Positions 20,361 through 34,100 of a stretch of DNA of 64,000 nucleotides are shown in pieces. Under the pieces are notes generated by a model that was not told the origin of the DNA, did no database searches, and was given only the letters and a program-made list of their open reading frames with translations. Origin of the DNA: Sipunculus nudus (taxonomy: Eukaryota > Annelida > Sipuncula > Golfingiida > Sipunculidae); assembly GCA_026874595.1 (NCBI GenBank), contig CM049307.1, positions 27,130,362 to 27,194,361 of the forward strand, read 5' to 3'. The stretch's first letter is position 1. Every line of letters begins with the position of its first letter. The position numbers were made by a program, and so were the translations under genes.

Positions 20361-23300
20361 TTATAAAATTTTAAATACGCTAAACAACCCTTCAAGTTTG
20401 GTATCAACAGAAAGTTCTTTTCACAGGTAGTCACATTTTTTAAAATAAATTTTAGAGAGGCATAGTGAGCGTTTTAGAGCAGTCAGGTACAACTGTTATT
20501 CATTTATTTTAATTTCGAGTGAATTTTAAAGTGTCATAAAATTTTAAATACGCTAATCAACCCATCAAGTTTGGTATCAACGGAAAGTACTTTTCACTGG
20601 TAGTTATATTGTATAAAAATTAGAGTGGCACAAGTGACCGTTGTTAGAGCAGTCAAATACGACTTTTATTAAAATTTTTAATTTAGCGTGAATTTTAAAG
20701 TGTCATAAAATGTTAGATACGCTAAAGAACCAATCAAGTTTGGTATCAACGGAAAGTACTTTTCACTGGTAGTCACATTCTATAAAAATTACAGTGGCAC
20801 AAGTGAGCGTTTTAGAGCAGCCGGATACAACTATTATTCATATTTTTAATTTCCCGTGGATTTTAAAGTGTTATATATATTTAAAAACGCTTAACAACCA
20901 ATCAAGTTTGGTATCAACGGAAAGTACTTTTCACTGGTAGTCCCATGGTATATAAATTAGAGTGGCACAAGTGAGCGTTTTAGAGCAGGCAGATACGACT
21001 ATTATTCATTTTTTTAATTTCTCTTGGATATTAAAGTGTTATATATTGTAAAATACGCTAAACAACCCATCAAGTTTGGTATCAACGGAAAGTACTTTGC
21101 ACTGGTAGTCCCATGGTATAAAAATCAGAGTGGCACAAGTGAGCGTTTTAGAGCAGCCTGATACGACTATTATTCATTTTTTTAATTTCTCTTGGATATT
21201 AAAGTGTTATATATATTTTAAAACGCTTAACAACCAATCAAGTTTGGTATCAACGGAAAGTACTTTTCACTGGTGGTCCCATGGTATATAAATTAGAGTG
21301 GCACAAGTGAGCGTTTTAGAGCAGGCAGATACGACTATTATTCATTTTTTTTAATTTCCCGTGGATTTTAAAGTGTTATATATATTTAAAAACGCTTAAC
21401 AACCCATCAAGTTTGGTATCAACGGAAAGTACTTTTCACTGGTAGTCACATGTTATATAAATTAGAGTGGCACAAGTGAGCGTTTTAGAGCAGGCAGATA
21501 CGACTATTATTCATTTTTTTAATTTCTCTTGGATATTAAAGTGTTATATATATTTAAAAACGCTTAACAACCAATCAAGTTTGGTATCAACGGAAAGTAC
21601 TTTTCACTGGTGGTCCCATGGTATATAAATTAGAGTGGCACAAGTGAGCGTTTTAGAGCAGGCAGATACGACTAATATTCAATTTTTTTTTAATTTCCCG
21701 TGGATTTTAAAGTGTTATATATATTTAAATACGCTTAACAACCCATCAAGTTTGGTATCAACGGAAAGTACTTTTCACTGGTAGTCACATGGTATAAAAA
21801 TCAGAGTGGCACAAGTGAGCGTTTTAGAGCAGCCTGATACGACTATTATTCATTTTTTTTTATTTCCCGTGGATTTTAAAGTGTTATATATATTTAAATA
21901 CGCTTAACAACTCATCAAGTTTGGTATCAACGGAAAGTACTTTTCACTGGTAGTCACATGGTATAAAAATTAGAGTGGCACAAGTGAGCCTTTTAGAGCA
22001 GGCGGATACGACTAATATTCAATTTTTTTTCAATTTCTCGTTGATTTTAAAGTGTTATATATATTTAAATACGCTTAACAACTCATCAAGTTTAGTATCA
22101 ACGGAAAGTACTTTTCACTGGTAGTCACATGGTATAAAAATTAGAGTGGCACAAGTGAGCGTTTTAGAGCAGTCAGATACGACTTTTATTCATTTTTTTA
22201 ATTTCTCTTGGATTTAAAAGTGTTATATATCTTTAAATACGCTAAACAACCCATCAAGTTTGGTATCAACGGAAAGTACTTTTCACTGGTAGTCCCATGG
22301 TATAAAAATCAGAGTGGCACAAGTGACCGTTTTAGAGCAGTCAAATACGACTATTATTCATTTTTTTTTAAATTAAGCGTGAGTTATAAAGTGTTATATA
22401 TCTTAAAATACGCTAAAGAACCCATCAAGTTTGGTATCAACGGAAAGTACTTTTCACTGGTAGTCACATGGTATAAAAATTAGAGTGGCACAAGTGAGCG
22501 TTTTAGAGCAGGCGGATACGACTAATATTCAATTTTTTTTCAATTTCTCGTTGATTTTAAAGTGTTATATATATTGAAATACGCTAAACAACTCATCAAG
22601 TTTGGTATCAACGGAAAGTACTTTGCACTGGTAGTCACATTCTATAAAAATTACAGTGGCACAAGTGAGCGTTTTAGAGCAGCCGGATACAACTATTATT
22701 CATTTTTTTTAATTTCCCGTGGATTTTAAAGTGTTATATATATTTAAAAACGCTTAACAACCAATCAAGTTTGGTATCAACGGAAAGTACTTTTCACTGG
22801 TAGTCCCATGGTATATAAATTAGAGTGGCACAAGTGAGCGTTTTAGAGCAGGCAGATACGACTATTATTCATTTTTTAATTTCTCTTGGATATTAAAGTG
22901 TTATATATTGTAAAATACGCTAAACAACCCATCAAGTTTGGTATCAACGGAAAGTACTTTTCACTGGTAGTCCCATGGTATATAAATTAGAGTGGCACAA
23001 GTGATCGTTTTAGAGCAGGCGGATACGACTAATATTCAATTTTTTTTCAATTTCGCGTTGATTTTAAAGTGTTATATATATTTAAATACGCTTAACAACC
23101 CATCAAGTTTGGTATCAACGGAAAGTACTTTTCACTGGTAGTCCCAAGGTATAAAAATCAGAGTGGCACAAGTGAGCGTTTTAGAGCAGCCTGATACGAC
23201 TATTATTCATTTTTTTTAATTTCCCGTGGATTTTAAAGTGTTATATATATTTAAAAACGCTTAACAACCCATCAAGTTTGGTATCAACGGAAAGTACTTT

Positions 23301-26300
23301 TCACTGGTAGTCACATGGTATATAAATTAGAGTGGCACAAGTGAGCGTTTTAGAGCAGGCAGATACGACTATTATTCATTTTTTTAATTTCTCTTGGATA
23401 TTAAAGTGTTATATTTATTTAAAAACGCTTAACAACCAATCAAGTTTGGTATCAACGGAAAGTACTTTTCACTGGTAGTCCCATGGTATATAAATTAGAG
23501 TGGCACAAGTGAGCGTTTTAGAGCAGGCAGATACGACTATTATTCATTTTTTTAATTTCTCTTGGATATTAAAGTGTTATATATTGTAAAATACGCTAAA
23601 CAACCCATCAAGTTTGGTATCAACGGAAAGTACTTTGCACTGGTAGTCCCATGGTATAAAAATCAGAGTGGCACAAGTGAGCGTTTTAGAGCAGCCTGAT
23701 ACGACTATTATTCATTTTTTTTTAATTTCCCGTGGATTTTAAAGTGTTATATATATTTAAATACGCTTAACAACTCATCAAGTTTGGTATCAATGGAAAG
23801 TACTTTTCACTGGTAGTTATATTGTATAAAAATTAGAGTGGCACAAGTGACCGTTGTTAGAGCAGTCAAATACGACTTTTATTCAATTTTTTTAATTTAG
23901 CGTGAATTTTAAAGTATTATACATCTTTAAATACGCTAAACAACCAATCAAGTTTGGTATCAACGGAAAGAACTTTTCACTGGTAGTCTTATGGTATGAA
24001 TTTTAGAGTGGCACAAGTGAGCGTTTTAGAGCAGTCAAGTACGACTTTAATTCCAATTTTTTTAATTTAGCGTGAATTTTAAAGTATTATACATCTTTAA
24101 ATACGCTAAACAAGCCATCAAGTTTGGTATCAACGGAAAGGACTTTTACTGGTATTCACATGGTTTGAATTTTAGAGTGGCACAAGTGTGCGTTTTAGAG
24201 CAGTCAGATACGACTATTATTCATTTTTTTTAAATTTAGCGTGAACTTTAAAGTGTTATTAATCTTTAAATACGCGAAACAACCCATCACGTTTGGTATA
24301 AACGGAAAGAACATTTTAATGGTAGTCACATGGTATGAATTTTAGAGTGGCACAAGTGAGCGTTTAAGAGCAGTCAAATACGACTATTATTCAATTATCT
24401 TTTAATTTAGCGTGAATTTTAAAGTGTTATAAAATTTTAATTACGCTAAACAACCCATCAAGTTTGGTATTAACGGAAAGTACTTTGCACTGGTAGTCCC
24501 ATGGTATATAAATAAGAGTGGCACAAGTGAGCGTTTTAGAGCAGCCTAATACGACTATTATTCATTTTTTTTAATTTCCCGTGGATTTTAAAGTGTTATA
24601 TATATTTAAAAACCCTTAACAACCCATCAAGTTTGATATCAACTGAAATAACTTTTCACTGGTAGTCCCATGGTATATAAATTAGACTGGCACAAGTGAG
24701 CGTTTAAGAGCAGCCTGATACGACTATTATTCATTTTTTTTAATTTCCTGTGGATTTTAAAGTGTTATATATATTTAAAAACCCTTAACAACCCATCAAG
24801 TTTGGTATCAACGGAAAGTACTTTTCACTGGTAGTCACATGGTATAAAAATTAGAGTGGCACAAGTGAGCGTTTTAGAGCAGTCCGATACGACTATTATT
24901 CATTTTTTTAATTTCTCTTGGATTTAAAAGTGTTATATATCTTTAAATACGCTAAACAACCCATCAAGTTTGGTATCAACGGAAAGTACTTTTCACTGGT
25001 AGTCCCATGGTATAAAAATTAGAGTGGCACAAGTGAGCGTTTTAGAGAAGCCTGATACGACTATTATTCATTTTTTTTATTTCCCGTGGATTTTAAAGTG
25101 TTATATATATTTAATTACGCTTAACAACTCATCAGGTTTGGTACCAACGGAAAGTATTTTTCACTGGTAGTCACATGGTATAAAAATTAGAGTGGCACAA
25201 GTGAGCGTTTTAGAGCAGTCAGATACGACTATTATTCATTTTTTTAAATTTCTCTTGGATTTAAAAGTGTTATTTATCTTAAAAATACGCAAAACAACCC
25301 ATCAAGTTTGGTATCAACGGAAAGTACTTTGCACTGGTAGTCCCATGGTATATAAATTAGAGTGGCACAAGTGAGCGTTTTAGAGCAGCCTGATACGACT
25401 ATTATTCATTTTTTTTTTATTTCCCGTGGATTTTAAAGTGTTATATATATTTAAATACGCTTAACAACTCATCAAGTTTGGTACCAACGGAAAGTATTTT
25501 TCACTGGTAGTCACATGGTATAAAAATTAGAGTGGCACAAGTGAGCGTTTTAGAGAATTCAGATACGACTATTATTCATTTTTTTTTTTTAATTTCGCGT
25601 TGATTTTAAAGTGTTATATATATTTAAATACGCTTAACAACCCATCAAGTTTGGTATCAACGGAAAGAACTTTGCACTGGTAGTCACATGGTATAAAAAT
25701 CAGAGTGGCACAAGTGAGCGTTTTAGAGCAGTCCGATACGACTGTTATTCATTTTTTTAAATTTCTCTTGGATTTAAAAGTGTTATATATCTTTAAATAC
25801 GCTAAACAACCCATCGAGTTTGGTATCAACGGAAAGTACTTTTCACTGGTGGTCACATGGTATAAAAATCAGAGTGGCACAAGTGACCGTTTTAGAGCAG
25901 CCTGATACGACTATTATTCATTTTTTTTAATTGTTATATATATTTAAATACGCTTAACAACTCATCAAGTTTGGTACCAACGGAAAGTATTTTTCACTGG
26001 TAGTCACATGGTATAAAAATTAGAGTGGCACAAGTGAGCGTTTTAGAGCAGTCAGATACGACTATTATTCATTATTTAAATTTCTCTTGGATTTAAAAGT
26101 GTTATTTATTTTAAAATACGCTAAACAACCCATCAAGTTTGGTATCAACGGAAAGTACTTTTCACTGGTAGTCCCATGGTATAAAAATCAGAGTGGCACA
26201 AGTGAGCGTTTTAGAGCAGCATGATACGACTATTATTCATTTTTTTAATTTCCCGTGGATTTTAGAGTGTTATATATATTTAAAAACGCTTAACAACCCA

Positions 26301-28188
26301 TCAAGTTTGGTATCAACGGAAAGTACTTTGCACTGGTAGTCCCATGGTATAAAAATTAGAGTGGCACAAGTGAGCGTTTTAGAGCAGCCTGATACGACTA
26401 TTATTCATTTTTTTTATTTCCCGTGGATTTTAAAGTGTTATATATATTTAAATACGCTTAACAACTCATCATGTTTGGTACCAACGGAAAGTACTTTTCA
26501 CTGGTATATACATGGTATAAAAATTAGAGTGGCACAAGTGAGCTTTTAGAGCAGCCTGATACGACCAATATTCAATTTTTTTTCAATTTCGCGTTGATTT
26601 TAAAGTGTTATATATATTTAAATACGCTTAACAACTCATCAAGTTTGGTACCAACGGAAAGTATTTTTCACTGGTAGTCACATGGTATAAAAATTAGAGT
26701 GGCACAAGTGAGCGTTTTAGAGCAGTCAGATACGACTATTATTCATTATTTAAATTTCTCTTGGATTTAAAAGTGTTATATATTTTAAAATACGCTAAAC
26801 AACCCATCAAGTTTGGTATCAACGGAAAGTACTTTTCACTGGTAGTCCCATGGTATAAAAATTAGAGTGGCACAAGTGAGCGTTTTAGAGCAGCCTGATA
26901 GGACTATTATTCATTTTTTTTTATTTCCCGTGGATTTTAAAGTGTTATATATATTTAAATACGCTTAACAACTCATCAAGTTTGGTACCAACGGAAAGCA
27001 TTTTTCACTGGTAGTCACATGGTATAAAAATTAGAGTGGCACAAGTGAGCGTTTTAGAGCAGTCCGATACGACTATTATTCATTTTTTTAAATTTCTCTT
27101 GGATTTAAAAGTGTTATATATCTTTAAATACGCTAAACAACCCATCGAGTTTGGTATCAACGGAAAGTACTTTTCACTGGTGGTCACATGGTATAAAAAT
27201 CAGAGTGGCACAAGTGACCGTTTTAGAGCAGCCTGATACGACTATTATTCATTTTTTTTAATTTTCTGTGGATTTTAAAGTGTTATATATATTTAAATAC
27301 GCTTAACAACTCATCAAGTTTGGTACCAACGGAAAGTACTTTTCACTGGTAGTCACATGGTATAAAAATTAGAGTGGCACAAGTGAGCGTTTTAGAGCAG
27401 TCAGATACGACTATTATTCATTTTTTTTTATTTCTCTTGGATTTAAAAGTGTTATATATTTTAAAATACGCTAAACAACCCATCAAGTTTGGTATCGACG
27501 GAAAGTACTTTTCACCGGTAGTCCCATGGTATAAAAATTAGAGTGGCACAAGTGAGCGTTTTAGAGCAGCCTGATACGACTATTATTCATTTTTTTTTTA
27601 TTTCCCGTGGATTTTAAAGTGTTATATATATTTAAATACGCTTAACAACTCATCAAGTTTGGTACCAACGGAAAGTACTTTTCACTGGTAGTCACATGAT
27701 ATAAAAATTAGAGTGGCACAAGTGAGCGTTTTAGAGCAGGGGGATACGACTAATATTCAATTTTTTTTTCAATTTCGCGTTGATTTTAAAGTGTTATATA
27801 TATTTAAATACGCTTAACAACTCATCAAGTTTGGTATCAACGGAAAGTACTTTTCACTGGTAGTCACATGGTATAAAAATTAGAGTGGCACAAGTGAGCG
27901 TTTTAGAGCAGTCAGATCCGACTATTATTCTTTTTTTCTTAAATTTCTCTTGGATTTAAAAGTGTTACATATTTTAAAATACGCTAAACAACCCATCAAG
28001 TTTGGTATCAACGGAAAGTACTTTTCACTGGTGGTCCCATGGTATAAAAATTAGAGTGGCACAAGTGAGCGTTTTAGAGCAGCCTGATACGACTATTATT
28101 CATTTTTTTTATTTCCCGTGGATTTTAAAGTGTTATATATATTTAAATACGCTTAACAACTCATCAAGTTTGGTATCAACGGAAAGTA
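20361..28188 (+). repeat. Satellite left arm, forward monomers
   Basis: About 45 tandem monomers read as ATCAAGTTTGGTATCAACGG ... GGCACAAGTGAGCGTTTTAGAGCAG ... ATTATTCATTTTTT. The period is about 168-173 bp. Monomers close to the terminal repeat and a patch at 23800-24460 carry the 'GCGTGAATTTTAAAG' subtype; the rest carry 'CCCGTGGATTTTAAAG', 'CTCTTGGAT' or 'CGCGTTGATTTTAAAG'. Frames of up to about 90 codons recur with the repeat (MAQVSVLEQSDTT...) and are not genes. Confidence 0.95.
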
Positions 28189-28196
28189 ACGGAATC
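28186..28196. other. Inversion junction between satellite arms
   Basis: A forward monomer breaks off after GGAAAGTA (to 28188) and a reverse monomer starts in its middle at about 28194 (ATCATCGCGAAATTG). Only about five bases belong to neither. The two arms are therefore fused directly, without a spacer or gene. Confidence 0.85.
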
Positions 28197-31100
28197 ATCG
28201 CGAAATTGAAAAATATTGAATATTAGTCGTATCCGCCTGCTCTAAAACGGTCACTTGTGCCACTCTGATTTTTATACCATGGGACTACCAGTGAAAAGTA
28301 CTTTCCGTTGATACCAAACTTGATGGGTTGTTAAGGGTTTTTAAATATATATAACACTTTAAAATCCACGGGAAATTTAAAAAAAATGAATAATAGTCGT
28401 ATCTGACTGCTCTAAAACGATCACTTGTCCCACTCTGATTTTTATACCATGGGACTACCAGTGAAAAGTACTTTCCGTTGATACCAAACTTGATTGGTTG
28501 TTAAGCGTATTTAAATATATATAACACTTTAAAATCAACGCTAAATTGAAAAAAAATTGAATATTAGTCGTATCCGCCTGCTCTAAAACGATCACTTGTG
28601 CCACTCTAATTTATATACCATGGGACTACCAGTGAAAAGTACTTTCCGTTGATACCAAACTTGATGAGTTGTTAAGCGTATTTAAATATATATAACACTT
28701 TAAAATCAACACGAAATTGAAAAAAAATTGAATATTTGTCGTATCCGCCTGCTCTACAACGCTCACTTGTGCCACTCTAATTTTTATACCATGGGACTAC
28801 CAGTGAAAAATACTTTCCGTTGGTACCAAACTTGATGAGTTGTTAAGCGTATTTAAATATATATAACACTTTAAAATCCACGGGAAATAAAAAAAAAATG
28901 AATAATAGTCGTATCAGGCTGCTCTAAAACGCTCACTTGTGCCACTCTAATTTTTATACCATGGGACTACCAGTGAAAAGTACTTTCCGTTGATACCAAA
29001 CTTGATGGGTTGTTTAGCGTATTTAAAGATATATAACACTTTTAAATCCAAGAGAAATTTAAAAAAATGAATAATAGTCGTATCTGACTGCTCTAAAACG
29101 CTTTCTTGTGCCACTCTAATTTTTATACCATGTGACTACCAGTGAAAAATACTTTCCGTTGGTACCAAACTTGATGAGTTGTTAAGCGTATTTAAATATA
29201 TATAACACTTTAAAATCCACGGGAAATAAAAAAAAATGAATAATAGTCGTATCAGGCTGCTCTAAAACGCTCACTTGTGCCACTCTAATTTATATACCAT
29301 GGGACTACCAGTGCAAAGTACTTTCCGTTGATACCAAACTTGATGGGTTGTTTAGCGTATTTTAAAATATATAACACTTTTAAATCCATTGGAAATAAAA
29401 AAAAATGAATAATAGTCGTATCAGGCTGCTCTAAAACGCTCACTTGTGCCACTCTAATTTTTATACCATGGGACTACCGGTGAAAAGTACTTTCCGTCGA
29501 TTCCAAACTTGATGGGTTGTTTAGCGTATTTTAAAATATATAACACTTTTAAATCCAAGAGAAATTAAAAAAAAATGAATAATAGTCGTATCTTACTGCT
29601 CTAAAACGCTCACTTGTGCCACTCTAATTTTTATACCATGTGACTACCAGTGAAAAGTACTTTCCGTTGGTACCAAACTTGATGAGTTGTTAAGCGTATT
29701 TAAATATATATAACACTTTAAAATCCACAGAAAATTAAAAAAAAATGTTATATTTAAAGATTAATAACACTTTAAAATTCACGCTAAATTAAAAAAAATG
29801 AATAATAGTCGTATCTGACTGCTCTAAAACGCTCACTTGTGCCACTCTAATTTTTATACCATGTGACTACCAGTGAAAAGTACTTTCCCTTGATACCAAA
29901 CTTGATGAGTTGTTAAGCGTATTTAAATATATATCACACTTTAAAATCAACGCAAAATTGAAAAAAAATTGAATATTAGTCGTATCCGCCTGCTCTAAAA
30001 CGCTCACTTTTCCCACTCTAAAATTCATACCATGTGACTACCAGTGAAAAGTACTTTCCGTTGGTACCAAACTTGATGAGTTGTTAAGCGTATTTAAATA
30101 TATATAACACTTTAAAATCAACGCGAAATTGAAAAAAAAATGAATATTAGTCGTATCCGCCTGCTCTAAAACGGTCACTTGTGCCACTCTGATTTTTATA
30201 CCATGGGACAACCAGTGAAAAGTACTTTCCGTTGATACCAAACTTGATGGGTTGTTAAGGGTTATTAAATATATATTACACTTTAAAATCCACGGGAAAT
30301 TTAAAAAAAAATGAATAATAGTCGTATCTGACTGCTCTAAAACGCTCACTTGTGCCACTCTGATTTTTATACCATGTGACTACCAGTGAAAAGTACTTTC
30401 CGTTGATACCAAACTTGATGAGTTGTTAAGCGTATTTAAATATATATCACACTTTAAAATCAACGCGAAATTGAAAAAAAAATTGAATATAAGTCGTATC
30501 CCCCTGCTCTAAAACGCTCACTTCTGCCACTCTAATTTTTATACCATGGGACTACCAGTGAAAAGTACTTTCCGTTGATACCAAACTTGATGGGTTGTTA
30601 AGCGTATTTAAATATATATAACACTTTAAAATCAACGCTAAATTGAAAAAAAATTGAATATTAGTCGTATCCGCCTGCTCTAAAACGATCACTTGTGCCA
30701 CTCTAATTTATATACCATGGGACTACCAGTGAAAAGTACTTTCCGTTGATACCAAACTTGATGAGTTGTTAAGCGTATTTAAATATATATAACACTTTAA
30801 AATCAACACGAAATTGAAAAAAAATTGAATATTTGTCGTATCCGCCTGCTCTACAACGCTCACTTGTGCCACTCTAATTTTTATACCATGGGACTACCAG
30901 TGAAAAATACTTTCCGTTGGTACCAAACTTGATGAGTTGTTAAGCGTATTTAAATATATATAACACTTTAAAATCCACGGGAAATAAAAAAAAAATGAAT
31001 AATAGTCGTATCAGGCTGCTCTAAAACGCTCACTTGTGCCACTCTAATTTTTATACCATGGGACTACCAGTGAAAAGTACTTTCCGTTGATACCAAACTT

Positions 31101-34100
31101 GATCGGTTGTTTAGCGTATTTAAAGATATATAACACTTTTAAATCCAAGAGAAATTTAAAAAAATGAATAATAGTCGTATCTGACTGCTCTAAAACGCTC
31201 ACTTGTGCCACTCTAATTTTTATACCATGTGACTACCAGTGAAAAATACTTTCCGTTGGTACCAAACTTGATGAGTTGTTAAGCGTATTTAAATATATAT
31301 AACACTTTAAAATCCACGGGAAATAAAAAAAAATGAATAATAGTCGTATCAGGCTGCTCTAAAACGCTCACTTGTGCCACTCTAATTTATATACCATGGG
31401 ACTACCAGTGCAAAGTACTTTCCGTTGATACCAAACTTGATGGGTTGTTTAGCGTATTTTAAAATATATAACACTTTTAAATCCATTGGAAATAAAAAAA
31501 AATGAATAATAGTCGTATCAGGCTGCTCTAAAACGCTCACTTGTGCCACTCTAATTTTTATACCATGGGACTACCGGTGAAAAGTACTTTCCGTCGATTC
31601 CAAACTTGATGGGTTGTTTAGCGTATTTTAAAATATATAACACTTTTAAATCCAAGAGAAATTAAAAAAAAATGAATAATAGTCGTATCTTACTGCTCTA
31701 AAACGCTCACTTGTGCCACTCTAATTTTTATACCATGTGACTACCAGTGAAAAGTACTTTCCGTTGGTACCAAACTTGATGAGTTGTTAAGCGTATTTAA
31801 ATATATATAACACTTTAAAATCCACAGAAAATTAAAAAAAAATGTTATATTTAAAGATTAATAACACTTTAAAATTCACGCTAAATTAAAAAAAATGAAT
31901 AATAGTCGTATCTGACTGCTCTAAAACGCTCACTTGTGCCACTCTAATTTTTATACCATGTGACTACCAGTGAAAAGTACTTTCCCTTGATACCAAACTT
32001 GATGAGTTGTTAAGCGTATTTAAATATATATCACACTTTAAAATCAACGCAAAATTGAAAAAAAAATTGAACATTAGTCGTATCCGCCTGCTCTAAAACG
32101 CTCACTTTTCCCACTCTAAAATTCATACCATGTGACTACCAGTGAAAAGTACTTTCCGTTGGTACCAAACTTGATGAGTTGTTAAGCGTATTTAAATATA
32201 TATAACACTTTAAAATCAACGCGAAATTGAAAAAAAATTGAATAATAGTCGTATCCGCCTGCTCTAAAACGGTCACTTGTGCCACTCTGATTTTTATACC
32301 ATGGGACAACCAGTGAAAAGTACTTTCCGTTGATACCAAACTTGATGGGTTGTTAAGGGTTATTAAATATATATTACACTTTAAAATCCACGGGAAATTT
32401 AAAAAAAAATGAATAATAGTCGTATCTGACTGCTCTAAAACGCTCACTTGTGCCACTCTGATTTTTATACCATGGGACTACCAGTGAAAAGTACTTTCCC
32501 TTGATACCAAACTTGATGAGTTGTTAAGCGTATTTAAATATATATCACACTTTAAAATCAACGCGAAATTGAAAAAAAATTGAATATAAGTCGTATCCCC
32601 CTGCTCTAAAACGCTCACTTGTGCCACTCTAATTTTTATATCATGTGACTACCAGTGAAAAGTACTTTCCGTTGGTACCAAACTTGATGAGTTGTTAAGC
32701 GTATTTAAATATATATAACACTTTAAAATCCAAGGGAAATAAAAAAAAATGAATAATAGTCGTATCAGGCTGCTCTAAAACGCTCACTTGTGCCACTCTA
32801 ATTTTTATACCATGGGACTACCAGTGAAAAGTACTTTCCGTTGATACCAAACTTGATGGGTTGTTTAGCGTATTTTAAAATATATAACACTTTTAAATCC
32901 AAGAGAAATTTAAAAAAAAATGAATAATAGTCGTATCTGACTGCTCTAAAACGCTCACTTGTGCCACTCTAATTTTTATACCATGTGACTACCAGTGAAA
33001 AGTACTTTCCGTTGATACCAAACTTGATGAGTTGTTAAGCGTATTTAAATATATATAACACTTTAAAATCCATGGAAAATAAAAAAAAATGAATAATAGT
33101 CGTATCAGGCTGCTCTAAAACGCTCACTTGTGCCACTCTAATTTTTATACCATGGGACTACCAGTGAAAAGGACTTTCCGTTGATACCAAACTTGATGGG
33201 TTGTTTAGCGTATTTTAAAATATATAACACTTTTAAATCCAAGAGAAATTTAAAAAAAATGAATCATAGTCGTATCTGACTGCTCTAAAACGCTCACTTG
33301 TGCCACTCTAATTTTTATACCATGTGACTACCAGTGAAAAGTACTTTCCCTTGATACCAAACTTGATGAGTTGTTAAGCGTATTTAAATATATATCACAC
33401 TTTAAAATCAACGCGAAATTGAAAAAAAAATTGAATATCAGTCGTATCCCCCTGCTCTCAAACGCTCACTTGTGCCACTCTAATTTTTATATCATGTGAC
33501 TACCAGTGAAAAGTACTTTCCGTTGGTACCAAACTTGATGAGTTGTTAAGCGTATTTAAATATATATAACACTTTAAAGTCCACGGGAAATAAAAAAAAT
33601 GAATAATAGTCGTATCAGGCTGCTCTAAAACGCTCATTTGTGCCACTCTAATTTTTATACCATGGGACTACCAGTGAAAAGTACTTTCCGTTGATACCAA
33701 ACTTGATGGGTTGTTTAGCGTAATTTAAAATATATAACACTTTTAAATCCAAGAGAAATTAAAAAAAAATGAATAATAGTCGTATCTGACTGCTCTAAAA
33801 CGCTCACTTGTGCCACTCTAATTTTTATATCATGTGACTACCAGTGAAAAGTACTTTCCGTTGGTACCAAACTTGATGAGTTGTTAAGCGTATTTAAATA
33901 TATATAACACTTTAAAATCCACGGGAAATAAAAAAAAATGAATAATAGTCGTATCAGGCTGCTCTAAAACGCTCACTTGTGCCACTCTAATTTTTATACC
34001 ATGGGACTACCAGTGAAAAGTACTTTCCGTTGATACCAAACTTGATGGGTTGTTTAGCGTATTTTAAAATATATAACACTTTTAAATCCAAGAGAAATTT

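Noticed and set aside
22208-28226. Recurrent frames such as MAQVSVLEQSDTT... in the satellite
   Set aside because: They recur once per monomer, break at the A-run length changes and end at different phases. They are by-products of the tandem repeat.
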